The translations under genes and the position numbers were made by a program. The notes below the pieces were generated by a model. It did no database searches. It was given only the letters and a program-made list of their open reading frames with translations, and was not told where the DNA came from. From Akkermansia muciniphila (GTDB lineage: Bacteria; Verrucomicrobiota; Verrucomicrobiia; Verrucomicrobiales; Akkermansiaceae): DNA of 64,000 nucleotides. Shown in pieces: positions 16,031 through 23,331 of the stretch. The DNA lies in NCBI RefSeq assembly GCF_018709685.1, contig NZ_JABDHQ010000012.1, positions 1-64,000 of the forward strand, given 5' to 3'. The first letter of the stretch is position 1. The number at the start of each line of letters is the position of its first letter.

Positions 16031-17800
16031 TTAAACGGGAGACAGTTCCAGCACGCCCACATGCCCCGGTTTCAGGGGGTGCGGAAGCCCGCGTTCCATC
16101 AGTTCCTTCCGGTCAAATTCCTTCTCCTGCGCCTGCCCGTCCATCAGGTCCCTGACCCGCACCCGGTCCGTCTGGATGCCGCACCAGCCGAAGGCGTGCT
16201 GGGGGATGGAAATGCGCAGATTGTAGAAGTTGATGTCCGGTGAAAGGTTGCCCACGACCAGCACGGTGGCCCCGGCATGGGCATCATGGCGGAGCATGGC
16301 GTATACCCAGTGGCCGGAGGTGTCTTCCGCAGGTTCCCTGCCGAACGTGGTATTCTTCATGTTGGCCCAGTTCAAGCCGTAAAAATCCCCCCGGTCCAGC
16401 GCCGGATGCTGGATCAGGGGAAGCAGGCGCCGGTGGAAGTCCCTCAGTTCCGCGGAATCCTCCGGCAGCAGGGAGGCGTCAAACCGCCCGTCCGCCACCC
16501 ACGGCTGGAGCTGCGGCAGGCAGGTATAGTCAAAAATGCTGGTGCGCCCGTCATGGCCGCCGTAACCGCCGGGGCTTTCCGCCCGTTCCCCCACTTCCTG
16601 CCCGTTGTACACCAGCACGGGACCGCGGCCGGAAGCGTACACCAGCGTCATGATCGCAGGCAGAATGACGCGCCCCACGCCACCCCAGGAGAGCGGGGAG
16701 CACACGCGCGTTTCATCATGGTTCTCCACATAGCGGACGCCGTTGGTCATGTACTTGGGGTTGCTGCGGAAAAGACGGTCGAAATCGTTGGCCCAGTTAT
16801 TCTCCGTGTACATGTGGAGCGCCAGATGATAGCAATCGGAATCGTAAACGGCATTGAACCCGGCTTCCAGCAGCGCGGCGCAGGGATCGCCGGGAGTGGT
16901 CTTCATGTGGTCGTTGTACGCCTCCGCCATGAAAAACACGTCCGGCAGACGGACGCGGGAACGGGAAATGGCCCATTTCCAGAAGGCCATGGGGATCATT
17001 TGGGCCATGTCGCACCTGAAACCGCCGATGCCCAGGCCCTGCCAGAAGGAAAGGATGTCGTCCATGATGCGCCATGTCTTGGGCACGTGCTGCTTGGGGC
17101 TGGTCCAGTCCGGCAGCAGGCGGAGGGCCGGCAGTCCGGCCATGAAGTTATAGCCGTAGTTGAGTTTGACCGTCTCGTACCAGTCGTACTTGCTGGGGTT
17201 CCACGTCACGGCATTGTTCCCCGTCACGCGGCCGAAGGTCATTTCCCCTTCAAACAGGCCGTCCGGCAGATGCAGGGGCGGCCCGTCCCCGGGACTGTTG
17301 GAGGTCAGGTAAAAATATCCCTGTTCCGGAGAGAAGAACGTATGGTGGTCGTCCCCTTCCCCGAAATCGTCATGGCCGTCCCAGTCCGCCAGGTAGGCGC
17401 GGGAAACATGGTTGGGGATAAAGTCGATCAACGGCACCAGCCCCACCGTCCGGCAGCGCTTCACGAGTGCCTTGAACTCCTCCATTCTTTTTTCCGGCGT
17501 GGAGGCCAGGTCCGGGTCCACGTCAAAATAATCCACTACCGCATAGGGACTGCCGGCCAGGCCTTTTACGATGGATTCCGGCTGGGCGGGCAGCTCGGGA
17601 TAGGCCGTCTGCGTGGCGTGCCTCAGCACCCCGGTCAGCCAGATATGGGTAAAGCCCATCCGGGCTACTTCCCTCAGGGCCCTGTCCGTTACGCCGTTGA
17701 ACGTTCCGCACCCGTTCGTCTCCCGGGTCCCCCAGTCCACTCCATGGGTTTCCATGTTGGAAAAATGGCGGACAAACAGTTGATAAATGACCGGGCGCAT
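16031..17800 (-). CDS. GH13 alpha-amylase-family glycoside hydrolase
   Basis: A 589-residue (beta/alpha)8-barrel enzyme acting on alpha-glucans. The conserved regions are present: DFIPNHVS (region I), GGFRCDMAQ with nucleophile D264 (II), FFMAEAYND with acid/base E293 (III) and VENHDETR with D362 (IV). There is no signal peptide, so it should act on internal glycogen or maltodextrin; the exact specificity (amylase, debranching, transfer) is not clear. It begins 26 bp after the CCA-adding enzyme gene and is the last gene of that operon. A second alpha-glucan enzyme, malQ, lies at 43798. Confidence 0.88.
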   Translation of the reverse strand: MRPVIYQLFVRHFSNMETHGVDWGTRETNGCGTFNGVTDRALREVARMGFTHIWLTGVLRHATQTAYPELPAQPESIVKGLAGSPYAVVDYFDVDPDLASTPEKRMEEFKALVKRCRTVGLVPLIDFIPNHVSRAYLADWDGHDDFGEGDDHHTFFSPEQGYFYLTSNSPGDGPPLHLPDGLFEGEMTFGRVTGNNAVTWNPSKYDWYETVKLNYGYNFMAGLPALRLLPDWTSPKQHVPKTWRIMDDILSFWQGLGIGGFRCDMAQMIPMAFWKWAISRSRVRLPDVFFMAEAYNDHMKTTPGDPCAALLEAGFNAVYDSDCYHLALHMYTENNWANDFDRLFRSNPKYMTNGVRYVENHDETRVCSPLSWGGVGRVILPAIMTLVYASGRGPVLVYNGQEVGERAESPGGYGGHDGRTSIFDYTCLPQLQPWVADGRFDASLLPEDSAELRDFHRRLLPLIQHPALDRGDFYGLNWANMKNTTFGREPAEDTSGHWVYAMLRHDAHAGATVLVVGNLSPDINFYNLRISIPQHAFGWCGIQTDRVRVRDLMDGQAQEKEFDRKELMERGLPHPLKPGHVGVLELSPV

Positions 17801-17826
17801 GAGCTGAAAGGTTGAGGTCTTGCGGC

Positions 17827-19209
17827 CTATAATGCTAACTTTTCCAGGTACTCTGCAAGTGTATTCTGTTCCACCGGGGCAATTTGCCCCAGAAGAAGAA
17901 GGGCCTCCTTCCGCGTCCGGAGCATTCCCTCCAACTGAAGTTCCTGCAAACGGGACAGCCAGTTTTTGAAACCTGGCCCCGGAGGCAGGCCCAGGTTCAC
18001 CAGGTCACGGCCAGTCACCAGCGGAGGAGGCACCAGGGGAGCGTTCCGGTAGGAATCCATGGCGTCCCTGACAAACTGCCAGTTGTCCATCAAGCCGTTG
18101 GAGGAAAGGCAGTCCAAGCGGTGAAGCTCCAGTTCATCCCGGAAACGGGGGGCGCTCATGAACATCCGCAGGGTGGATTTTTTCATCTGCTGCACATTCA
18201 TGAAGCGCATGTGGCGCTCCACCATGGCGCTTACCGCATCCACCACGGCGTTGGAATACTTCAGCCGCCTTAAAATCTCCCGTGCCATGACAGCCCCCTT
18301 TTTGTCATGACCGGAAAAACGGATGCGCCCCGTTTCATCCACCTGGCGGCAGGGGGGCTTCCCTACATCGTGCAGCAGCACGCCCAGCGCCAGCTCCAGG
18401 GATACGGGGGCGCCGTCCTTCCCCAGCGCGTCCAGCATCATCAGCGTATGGGTATATACGTCCCCCTCCGGATGCCACTGGGGGGGCTGCGTGCAGCCGA
18501 TCATGCCGTACAGCTCCGGAATGGCATGCTTCATCAGCCCCGTTTCCACCAGCATTTCCACGCCCCTCCTCCTTCCGGGCGACAGGAGAATCCTGTCCAG
18601 CTCCTCTCGGATGCGCTCCGGAGCAATGCGGGCCAGCAGAGGGGCGTTCCTGCAAATGGCGGCATAAGTATCCGCCTCCACCTTCACTTCCCTAGTAACG
18701 GCAAAACGGACGGCGCGCATCAGGCGCAGGGAATCCTCCTCAAAACGGAGGTCCGGCTCACCGATGCACCTCAACACCCGGTCCCTTATGTCCGCCACGC
18801 CGCCCACATAATCCACCACGCGGCCCGGAGGATCGGAAAAAGGCTCTTCAAACAGGCCGTTCATGGTAAAATCACGGCGGCGCGCGTCTTCCTCCGCGTC
18901 CGTGAAGCAGACGGATTCCGGACGCCTTCCGTCACGGTAGAGGCCGTCCCTGCGGAACGTAGCCACTTCAAAGCAAAAGCCGTCACGGCGCACCAGCACC
19001 ACACCGAAGGCGGCGCCCACCTCCCAGGCTCCGGGAAACAGGCGCAGCACCTCCTCCGGACGGGCGGAGGTGGCAATGTCAATATCCTTTACCGGGTACC
19101 CCAGCAGCCGGTCCCGGACACAGCCCCCTACAAAGTACACCGTATGCTCGGCCCCAGCCAGCACGCGCGCCACAGCCTCAGCGGCCTTTCTCAACGGAAG
19201 GTTCTCCAT
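17827..19209 (-). CDS. cca: CCA-adding enzyme / poly(A) polymerase family nucleotidyltransferase
   Basis: A class II nucleotidyltransferase that builds or repairs the 3' CCA end of tRNAs. The head domain has FVGGCVRDRLLGYPVKDIDIAT with metal ligands D42 and D44, then RRDFTMNGLF and RRLMRAVRF-type motifs (SLRLMRAVRFA). An HD domain at about residues 265-350 carries GVLLHDVGKP, suggesting an added phosphohydrolase activity. At 460 residues it has the length of HD-containing bacterial enzymes. It lies 8 bp after the thioredoxin-fold gene. Without further data it could be the CCA enzyme or a partial A- or CC-adding enzyme. Confidence 0.9.
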   Translation of the reverse strand: MENLPLRKAAEAVARVLAGAEHTVYFVGGCVRDRLLGYPVKDIDIATSARPEEVLRLFPGAWEVGAAFGVVLVRRDGFCFEVATFRRDGLYRDGRRPESVCFTDAEEDARRRDFTMNGLFEEPFSDPPGRVVDYVGGVADIRDRVLRCIGEPDLRFEEDSLRLMRAVRFAVTREVKVEADTYAAICRNAPLLARIAPERIREELDRILLSPGRRRGVEMLVETGLMKHAIPELYGMIGCTQPPQWHPEGDVYTHTLMMLDALGKDGAPVSLELALGVLLHDVGKPPCRQVDETGRIRFSGHDKKGAVMAREILRRLKYSNAVVDAVSAMVERHMRFMNVQQMKKSTLRMFMSAPRFRDELELHRLDCLSSNGLMDNWQFVRDAMDSYRNAPLVPPPLVTGRDLVNLGLPPGPGFKNWLSRLQELQLEGMLRTRKEALLLLGQIAPVEQNTLAEYLEKLAL

Positions 19210-19217
19210 GAAGCGGG

Positions 19218-20468
19218 CTATTCGGGCATGGGCCGCAGGGGCGGCGCGGCAAGAGGGGCGGCCGGCGGCACAGCCGGAACGCGCGTCTCCGGAGAATTGA
19301 TTTTAGCAGGCAGCGGCGCAGGCCTGGCGGCGGGAGGAGCGGCGGGGGCCTTTTTCTCCTCCGCCTTTCCATTCTTTTTCCCTTCAAACTTGCCCATGAC
19401 GGCGTACAGGTTGGCATCAAACAGCATGTCCGGCGTGCCGCGCATCAGGATTTTTCCCTTGGGGTCCAGCAGGTACACCTGCGGCGTGTGCCTCACTCGG
19501 TAATCCTTGAATGCCGCCGCTTTCTCATCAATCAGGGAGGGGATGTCCAAATTCAAATTCAACAGGGCCTTCTTCACATTCTCACTGCTCCCCGGAGCCA
19601 CCGGCATCACCGTCAAGCCCGGAAATTCTCCCCGGAGGGAAGCGGCCTTCCCCAGAAACTGGACGGAACGCGCGTCCCGCGGGTCCCAGAACACCACCAG
19701 AACGGGCTTCTCCCCGCCGGGAAGCTTCACTTCCGCCCCCGTGGCGGAGGAAGGCAGGCTGATTCCGGGTCCGGTCTGCCCGATGTTAAGATTGCGTATT
19801 TCATACAGTTCCTCCTGCACCAGATTCCGGACCGGAACCGGGCCGAAACTGGAATCATAACACTTGATGATGGCATCCTTCAACAGCTTTCCGCGGGCCG
19901 CCACCAGCCGGACGTCATCCTGGAGCATCCCCGTCGTTTCCTTCATCACCATGGCCAGCCCCAGGGCTGCCAGCCCCTGGTCCTCCGGGAACTGGCTGTA
20001 GTCCTTGATCTGTTCCAGAATGACCCGGCAGCGCAACTCGCGGGAATTGCTTAGCGCATACGCCGCCTTCCCGGCCCCTTTTTCCCGGAACAGGGTGTTT
20101 TCCAGGGCGTCCAGGCAAAGCACCACAATCTTCCTGGCTGACTCTCCGTTGGGGAACGCCTGCGCCACAGCCTCCGGATGGTCCAGAAACCAGAGCACGG
20201 CCGGAAGCAGGTAGGGCTTTTGAGTCTCCGGCTTTTGCAAATCCCGGCCCACCTGCCTCCACAATTCCCGCGCCACCGGAACGGCGTCCGGACGGCTCTT
20301 CATCAGTTCCTCTCTTTTACCATCGCTTTCAGCCGTCTTGAATGCGGACTCCCAGTCGGACTGCCTCATTTGCCAATCCGCCAGCGCATTCTTCATGCCG
20401 GCTTCATCCGCCGGAGCCCATCCAAGCAGGCTGCATGCACCGGCTATCACGCAAAACGCTCTCTTCAT
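19218..20468 (-). CDS. Exported thioredoxin-fold protein lacking the CxxC motif
   Basis: A 416-residue protein with a signal peptide (MKRAFCVIAGACSLLGWAPA), a helical region to about 230, and a TlpA/AhpC-like thioredoxin fold at about 250-365. The active-site position reads VVFWDPRDARS (W261-D265), so the two redox cysteines are replaced. The following VRHTPQVYLLDPKGKILMRG keeps the cis-proline loop. It therefore cannot be an ordinary disulfide reductase and may be a binding or scaffold protein. The C-terminus (about 370-416) is Pro/Ala-rich, as in linkers to the wall. Promoter and start at 20505-20468 predict a near-leaderless mRNA. Confidence 0.78.
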   Translation of the reverse strand: MKRAFCVIAGACSLLGWAPADEAGMKNALADWQMRQSDWESAFKTAESDGKREELMKSRPDAVPVARELWRQVGRDLQKPETQKPYLLPAVLWFLDHPEAVAQAFPNGESARKIVVLCLDALENTLFREKGAGKAAYALSNSRELRCRVILEQIKDYSQFPEDQGLAALGLAMVMKETTGMLQDDVRLVAARGKLLKDAIIKCYDSSFGPVPVRNLVQEELYEIRNLNIGQTGPGISLPSSATGAEVKLPGGEKPVLVVFWDPRDARSVQFLGKAASLRGEFPGLTVMPVAPGSSENVKKALLNLNLDIPSLIDEKAAAFKDYRVRHTPQVYLLDPKGKILMRGTPDMLFDANLYAVMGKFEGKKNGKAEEKKAPAAPPAARPAPLPAKINSPETRVPAVPPAAPLAAPPLRPMPE

Positions 20469-20476
20469 ACCCAGCC

Positions 20477-20505
20477 ACTATGCCCTGACGCGCGCGCGCC
20501 GTCAA
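20477..20505 (-). promoter_or_regulatory. Promoter of the thioredoxin-fold/cca/GH13 operon
   Basis: -35 TTGACG (20505-20500), 17-bp spacer, -10 CATAGT (20482-20477), then 8 nt to the ATG at 20468. Confidence 0.6.
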
Positions 20506-20551
20506 TCAAACCCCGCGGCAAACCGTCAAACATTCTTCCTTCCAGCCTTTT

Positions 20552-20570
20552 ACGGCGCGGAACGCGCCGT
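20552..20570. terminator. Extra GC hairpin after candidate small RNA B
   Basis: ACGGCGCG and CGCGCCGT with a 3-nt loop form a perfect hairpin. There is no strong U-tract on either strand (TTTG on plus, AAAA on the other side), so its terminator function is uncertain. Confidence 0.3.
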
Positions 20571-20580
20571 TTGAAGACGA

Positions 20581-20609
20581 ACAAACCCCGGCGAATCCCT
20601 TCGCCGGGG
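20581..20609 (-). terminator. Second tandem terminator
   Basis: CCCCGGCGAA (20586-20595) and TTCGCCGGGG (20600-20609) with a 4-nt loop, followed on the minus strand by TTTGTT. Confidence 0.7.
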
Positions 20610-20706
20610 CTGCTGTTCAACTAACTACCTATGAAGACGGTTGAATCCTTTAGTGGATGAAGTGCTCTCTCTTTCACTGCACCCGGATCATAACCGTTAT
20701 GGGTGA
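20581..20706 (-). ncRNA. Candidate small RNA B, downstream copy of a tandem pair
   Basis: On the minus strand this stretch carries an upstream hairpin (CACCC/GGGTG, enclosing a CATAAC/GTTATG repeat, about 20706-20679), a weaker AGTG/CACT hairpin, a single-stranded stretch holding TTCATAGGTAGTTAGTTG (20635-20618), and a hairpin with 10-bp arms (20609-20600 and 20595-20586) followed by TTTGT. The 18-nt element is identical in unit A. I see no convincing promoter for this copy, so it may come from readthrough of terminator A. The 5' end is a guess. Confidence 0.35.
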
Positions 20707-20785
20707 GACAGCCGGGCCGGAAATACGTTCAAACATTCCGTTTTTGTATGACACAAGGCTGGAAACACCTCTGCTCCCCTGCATG

Positions 20786-20819
20786 AAAAAGCGGCTGCGG
20801 AATTCCTTCCGCAGCCGCT
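20786..20819 (-). terminator. Strong terminator after the phosphate transporter / small RNA A
   Basis: Perfect 13-bp arms around a TTCC loop, followed on the minus strand by TTTTT (20790-20786, sharing the closing base). Confidence 0.85.
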
Positions 20820-20900
20820 CCAACTAACTACCTATGAAATCAGGGTTATTCCTAATGGCCAGGAAGGCTTTCGTTCCTCCCTTGCCGGACAACCCTGTCC
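20786..20900 (-). ncRNA. Candidate small RNA A downstream of the phosphate transporter
   Basis: On the minus strand a promoter (20932-20905) predicts a 5' end near 20900-20898, exactly at a GGACA/TGTCC hairpin (20900-20887). A second hairpin, AGGAA/TTCCT, follows. Then comes a single-stranded stretch with TTCATAGGTAGTTAGTTG (20838-20821), and finally a perfect 13-bp terminator stem (20819-20807 with 20802-20790) followed by TTTTT. The RNA would be about 115 nt. There is no credible protein in it. The same 18-nt element precedes the terminator of unit B. It could instead be just a 3' UTR element of the transporter mRNA. Confidence 0.45.
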
Positions 20901-20904
20901 TTTA

Positions 20905-20932
20905 AACATACCTGCATCCGGAGCACGCTCAA
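20905..20932 (-). promoter_or_regulatory. Promoter of candidate small RNA A
   Basis: -35 TTGAGC (20932-20927), 16-bp spacer, -10 TATGTT (20910-20905). It lies between the transporter stop codon and the 5' hairpin of the candidate RNA. Confidence 0.45.
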
Positions 20933-20976
20933 GGTTTTTCTTTCCTTTTCCCGCAAAATTCCGGATTCCCGCCGCC

Positions 20977-23217
20977 TTACGCGGCCACAAAGTTCCGTTC
21001 GTCGTTCGTCAGGGCGCGCACCTGCACGGCCATGAACCTCATTTCATTAAGCATGTTCAGGTAAAGCAGGGAGGAACGGGTGCGCGTCTGGTTGCGCTGG
21101 GCGCGCTTGATCTGCCGCTTGGTGGCTCTTGCCACCAGCTGAAGAAGCTGTTCCTGCGCCACCATCGTATAATCAAACTGGATATACGTTCCCGTCTGGA
21201 GCATCTTGCAGTACTCGTCCAGCAGCTTCATCAGGGCCGTATGCACCTCTTTCAGGTCATCCACCTGGTCAATGGTGAACGGCGTATGGTTGTTGTCCAC
21301 ATAAGTGAAAATGGACTCGGAAAACTGCGCCAGGCTCTGCGTGGCTTCGTTCAAATGCTCCAGGGCCTGCACGAAGTGGTAGCCCATGTCCAGGGAACGG
21401 GACTGCATCTTGTACAGGATGGGAAGAATGTCGTACTTGTGGTGCTCGCTGCTGGAGAGGGCCAGCCGTTCCGCGGCGTCCGCCAGTTCCTTCAGGGCCT
21501 TCCGGTCACTCTGGAAGAAGTTTTCCATGGTGTCATTGTAAATCTCCCGCAACTTCAGCGTGCTGTCCACCACCTGGTGGCTGCACACGTCCAGAATATT
21601 TTCTTCCGTAATCTGGTCAAAACGCTCCACGGAAAGCTTGTTCTCCCGCTTGCGGTGCATGATGGTGGATTTCACCAGGATGACGACTACCAGGGCCAGA
21701 AGCCCGAAGATGGCGTACACCTGCCCGTAGTGCAGGACGGTGGCCATGACAGCGGCCAGCGTAAAGGCGGCCAGGCCGGTCATGAACCAGCCGGAAATTA
21801 CCGTCAGTACGCCGGTCACGCGGTAAACCGCGCTTTCCCGGCCCCACGCCTTGTCCGCCAGGGAGGAACCCATGGCTACCATGAACGTCACGTACGTGGT
21901 GGAAAGGGGAAGCTGCTTCCCGGTGGCCCACGCGATCAGCAGGGAGGCCACCGTCAGGTTCACCGTGGCGCGGATCAGGTCAAACGCCACGCGGTCCTTG
22001 GGGTTCAGAGGCTGGGGGGCCGCATCCCACTGGTGGTTCATGCGCACCAGCATGCGGGCGGGTATGAGCTTCTTCACCCCGCGCCCCAGCGCAATGGCGC
22101 TGCGCACGATGGCGCGTGCCGGGGGAACGGAGCCGAAGCGTTCTATGCCGCCTTCACCCTGCCGGGAAAGCTCCACTCCGGTGGCGATTACCGTCTTGGC
22201 CTTCTTGGAGAACCACAGCGCGAAGATCATCATGCAGCCCGCGGCAAAAAGAATATAATGGTTCACCGGGGCTCCCTGCCCGGGCATCAGGCACTCCATG
22301 GCGGTGATGGAAGAGGTGGAGCCCCCCGCCGCCACCACGCCGCTGGCGTACTGGAAGGAATCCAGGCCGCCCATGAACACGCCGATGAAGTTCACCAGGT
22401 CGTTCCCCGCAAACGCCAGGGCCAGGGAGAAGGTGCCCGCCAGCACGGTCAGGCGCAGGATGTTCGTCATGAACAGGTGCTGAAGCAGGAACATGAGCAC
22501 GGAAAAACCTCCAAAGGCCGCCAGCAGGGACATGCCCAGGTTCTGGTCCACATACTGAATGAATTCGGGCTCCATCAGGGTAGACTCCTTCAAGCCCTTG
22601 AATACGGCAAAGTAAGCCACAGCCGTCATAGCGATGCCGCACCAGAAGCAGCCGAACCACCTGAACCGGGACTGGTATTTAAATGTGAACGCCAGACGGG
22701 AAATCCACATGACAATGGTGCCCACCGTAAAGGCGATGGCTACGGAAAGAAGAATGCCGGTGACGATTTCAAACGCCTTGTCCGTATTGATGAAGTCCCA
22801 CACGGACTGCGTCATGTGGAACTGGGAAATCTTGAAGATGGCGGTGGCTACGGCGGACCCCAGAATGCCGAACACCAGGGAAACGGTGGTGGACGTGGGG
22901 AGGCCGAAGGTATTAAAGGTATCCAGGAGAATCACCTCACTGATCATCACCCCCAGGAAGAGCAGCATCACTTCGTGATAACTGAACATGTCCGGGTGGA
23001 AGATGCCGTTCCGGGCCACTTCCATCATGCCGCCGGAAAAGCAGGCGCCCACCAGCACGCCGATGGAGGCCACGGTCAGGATCACCCGCACCGGGGCAGC
23101 CTTGGAACCAATGGCGGAGTTAAGGAAGTTGACGGCGTCATTTGCTACGCCGTTGATCAAGTCAAATGCCGCCAGAAGCAGCAGGGCTACGATGATAATC
23201 CAGTAAATTGAGTCCAT
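20977..23217 (-). CDS. pit: PiT-family inorganic phosphate transporter with PhoU-like C-terminal domain
   Basis: A 746-residue inner-membrane protein. About 500 residues of hydrophobic segments carry both PiT signatures, GVANDAVNFLNSAIGSKAAP near the N-terminus and AGNDLVNFIGVFMGG in the middle; these form the phosphate/cation path. Residues from about 520 are soluble, helical and charged, resembling PhoU/DUF47 proteins, which normally regulate such transporters as separate subunits. The fusion implies built-in regulation. It is the last gene of the cdsA-hrpB-pit run, 113 bp after hrpB, and may also have its own promoter there. Two terminators follow. Confidence 0.88.
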   Translation of the reverse strand: MDSIYWIIIVALLLLAAFDLINGVANDAVNFLNSAIGSKAAPVRVILTVASIGVLVGACFSGGMMEVARNGIFHPDMFSYHEVMLLFLGVMISEVILLDTFNTFGLPTSTTVSLVFGILGSAVATAIFKISQFHMTQSVWDFINTDKAFEIVTGILLSVAIAFTVGTIVMWISRLAFTFKYQSRFRWFGCFWCGIAMTAVAYFAVFKGLKESTLMEPEFIQYVDQNLGMSLLAAFGGFSVLMFLLQHLFMTNILRLTVLAGTFSLALAFAGNDLVNFIGVFMGGLDSFQYASGVVAAGGSTSSITAMECLMPGQGAPVNHYILFAAGCMMIFALWFSKKAKTVIATGVELSRQGEGGIERFGSVPPARAIVRSAIALGRGVKKLIPARMLVRMNHQWDAAPQPLNPKDRVAFDLIRATVNLTVASLLIAWATGKQLPLSTTYVTFMVAMGSSLADKAWGRESAVYRVTGVLTVISGWFMTGLAAFTLAAVMATVLHYGQVYAIFGLLALVVVILVKSTIMHRKRENKLSVERFDQITEENILDVCSHQVVDSTLKLREIYNDTMENFFQSDRKALKELADAAERLALSSSEHHKYDILPILYKMQSRSLDMGYHFVQALEHLNEATQSLAQFSESIFTYVDNNHTPFTIDQVDDLKEVHTALMKLLDEYCKMLQTGTYIQFDYTMVAQEQLLQLVARATKRQIKRAQRNQTRTRSSLLYLNMLNEMRFMAVQVRALTNDERNFVAA

Positions 23218-23331
23218 AACTGTCTCTTGTGATCGGTGGGCGGAGGGCGTCCGCGAGCTGCACCACCGCCTCTTTACACGGAAACGGACGATTTTGCCAC
23301 TGTTTTGTTACAGAAAAATCCTTTCTTTCCC

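Noticed and set aside
21241-23211. A 656-codon plus-strand open frame
   Set aside because: Antisense shadow of the PiT transporter with unnatural His/Gln/Gly composition and no domain.
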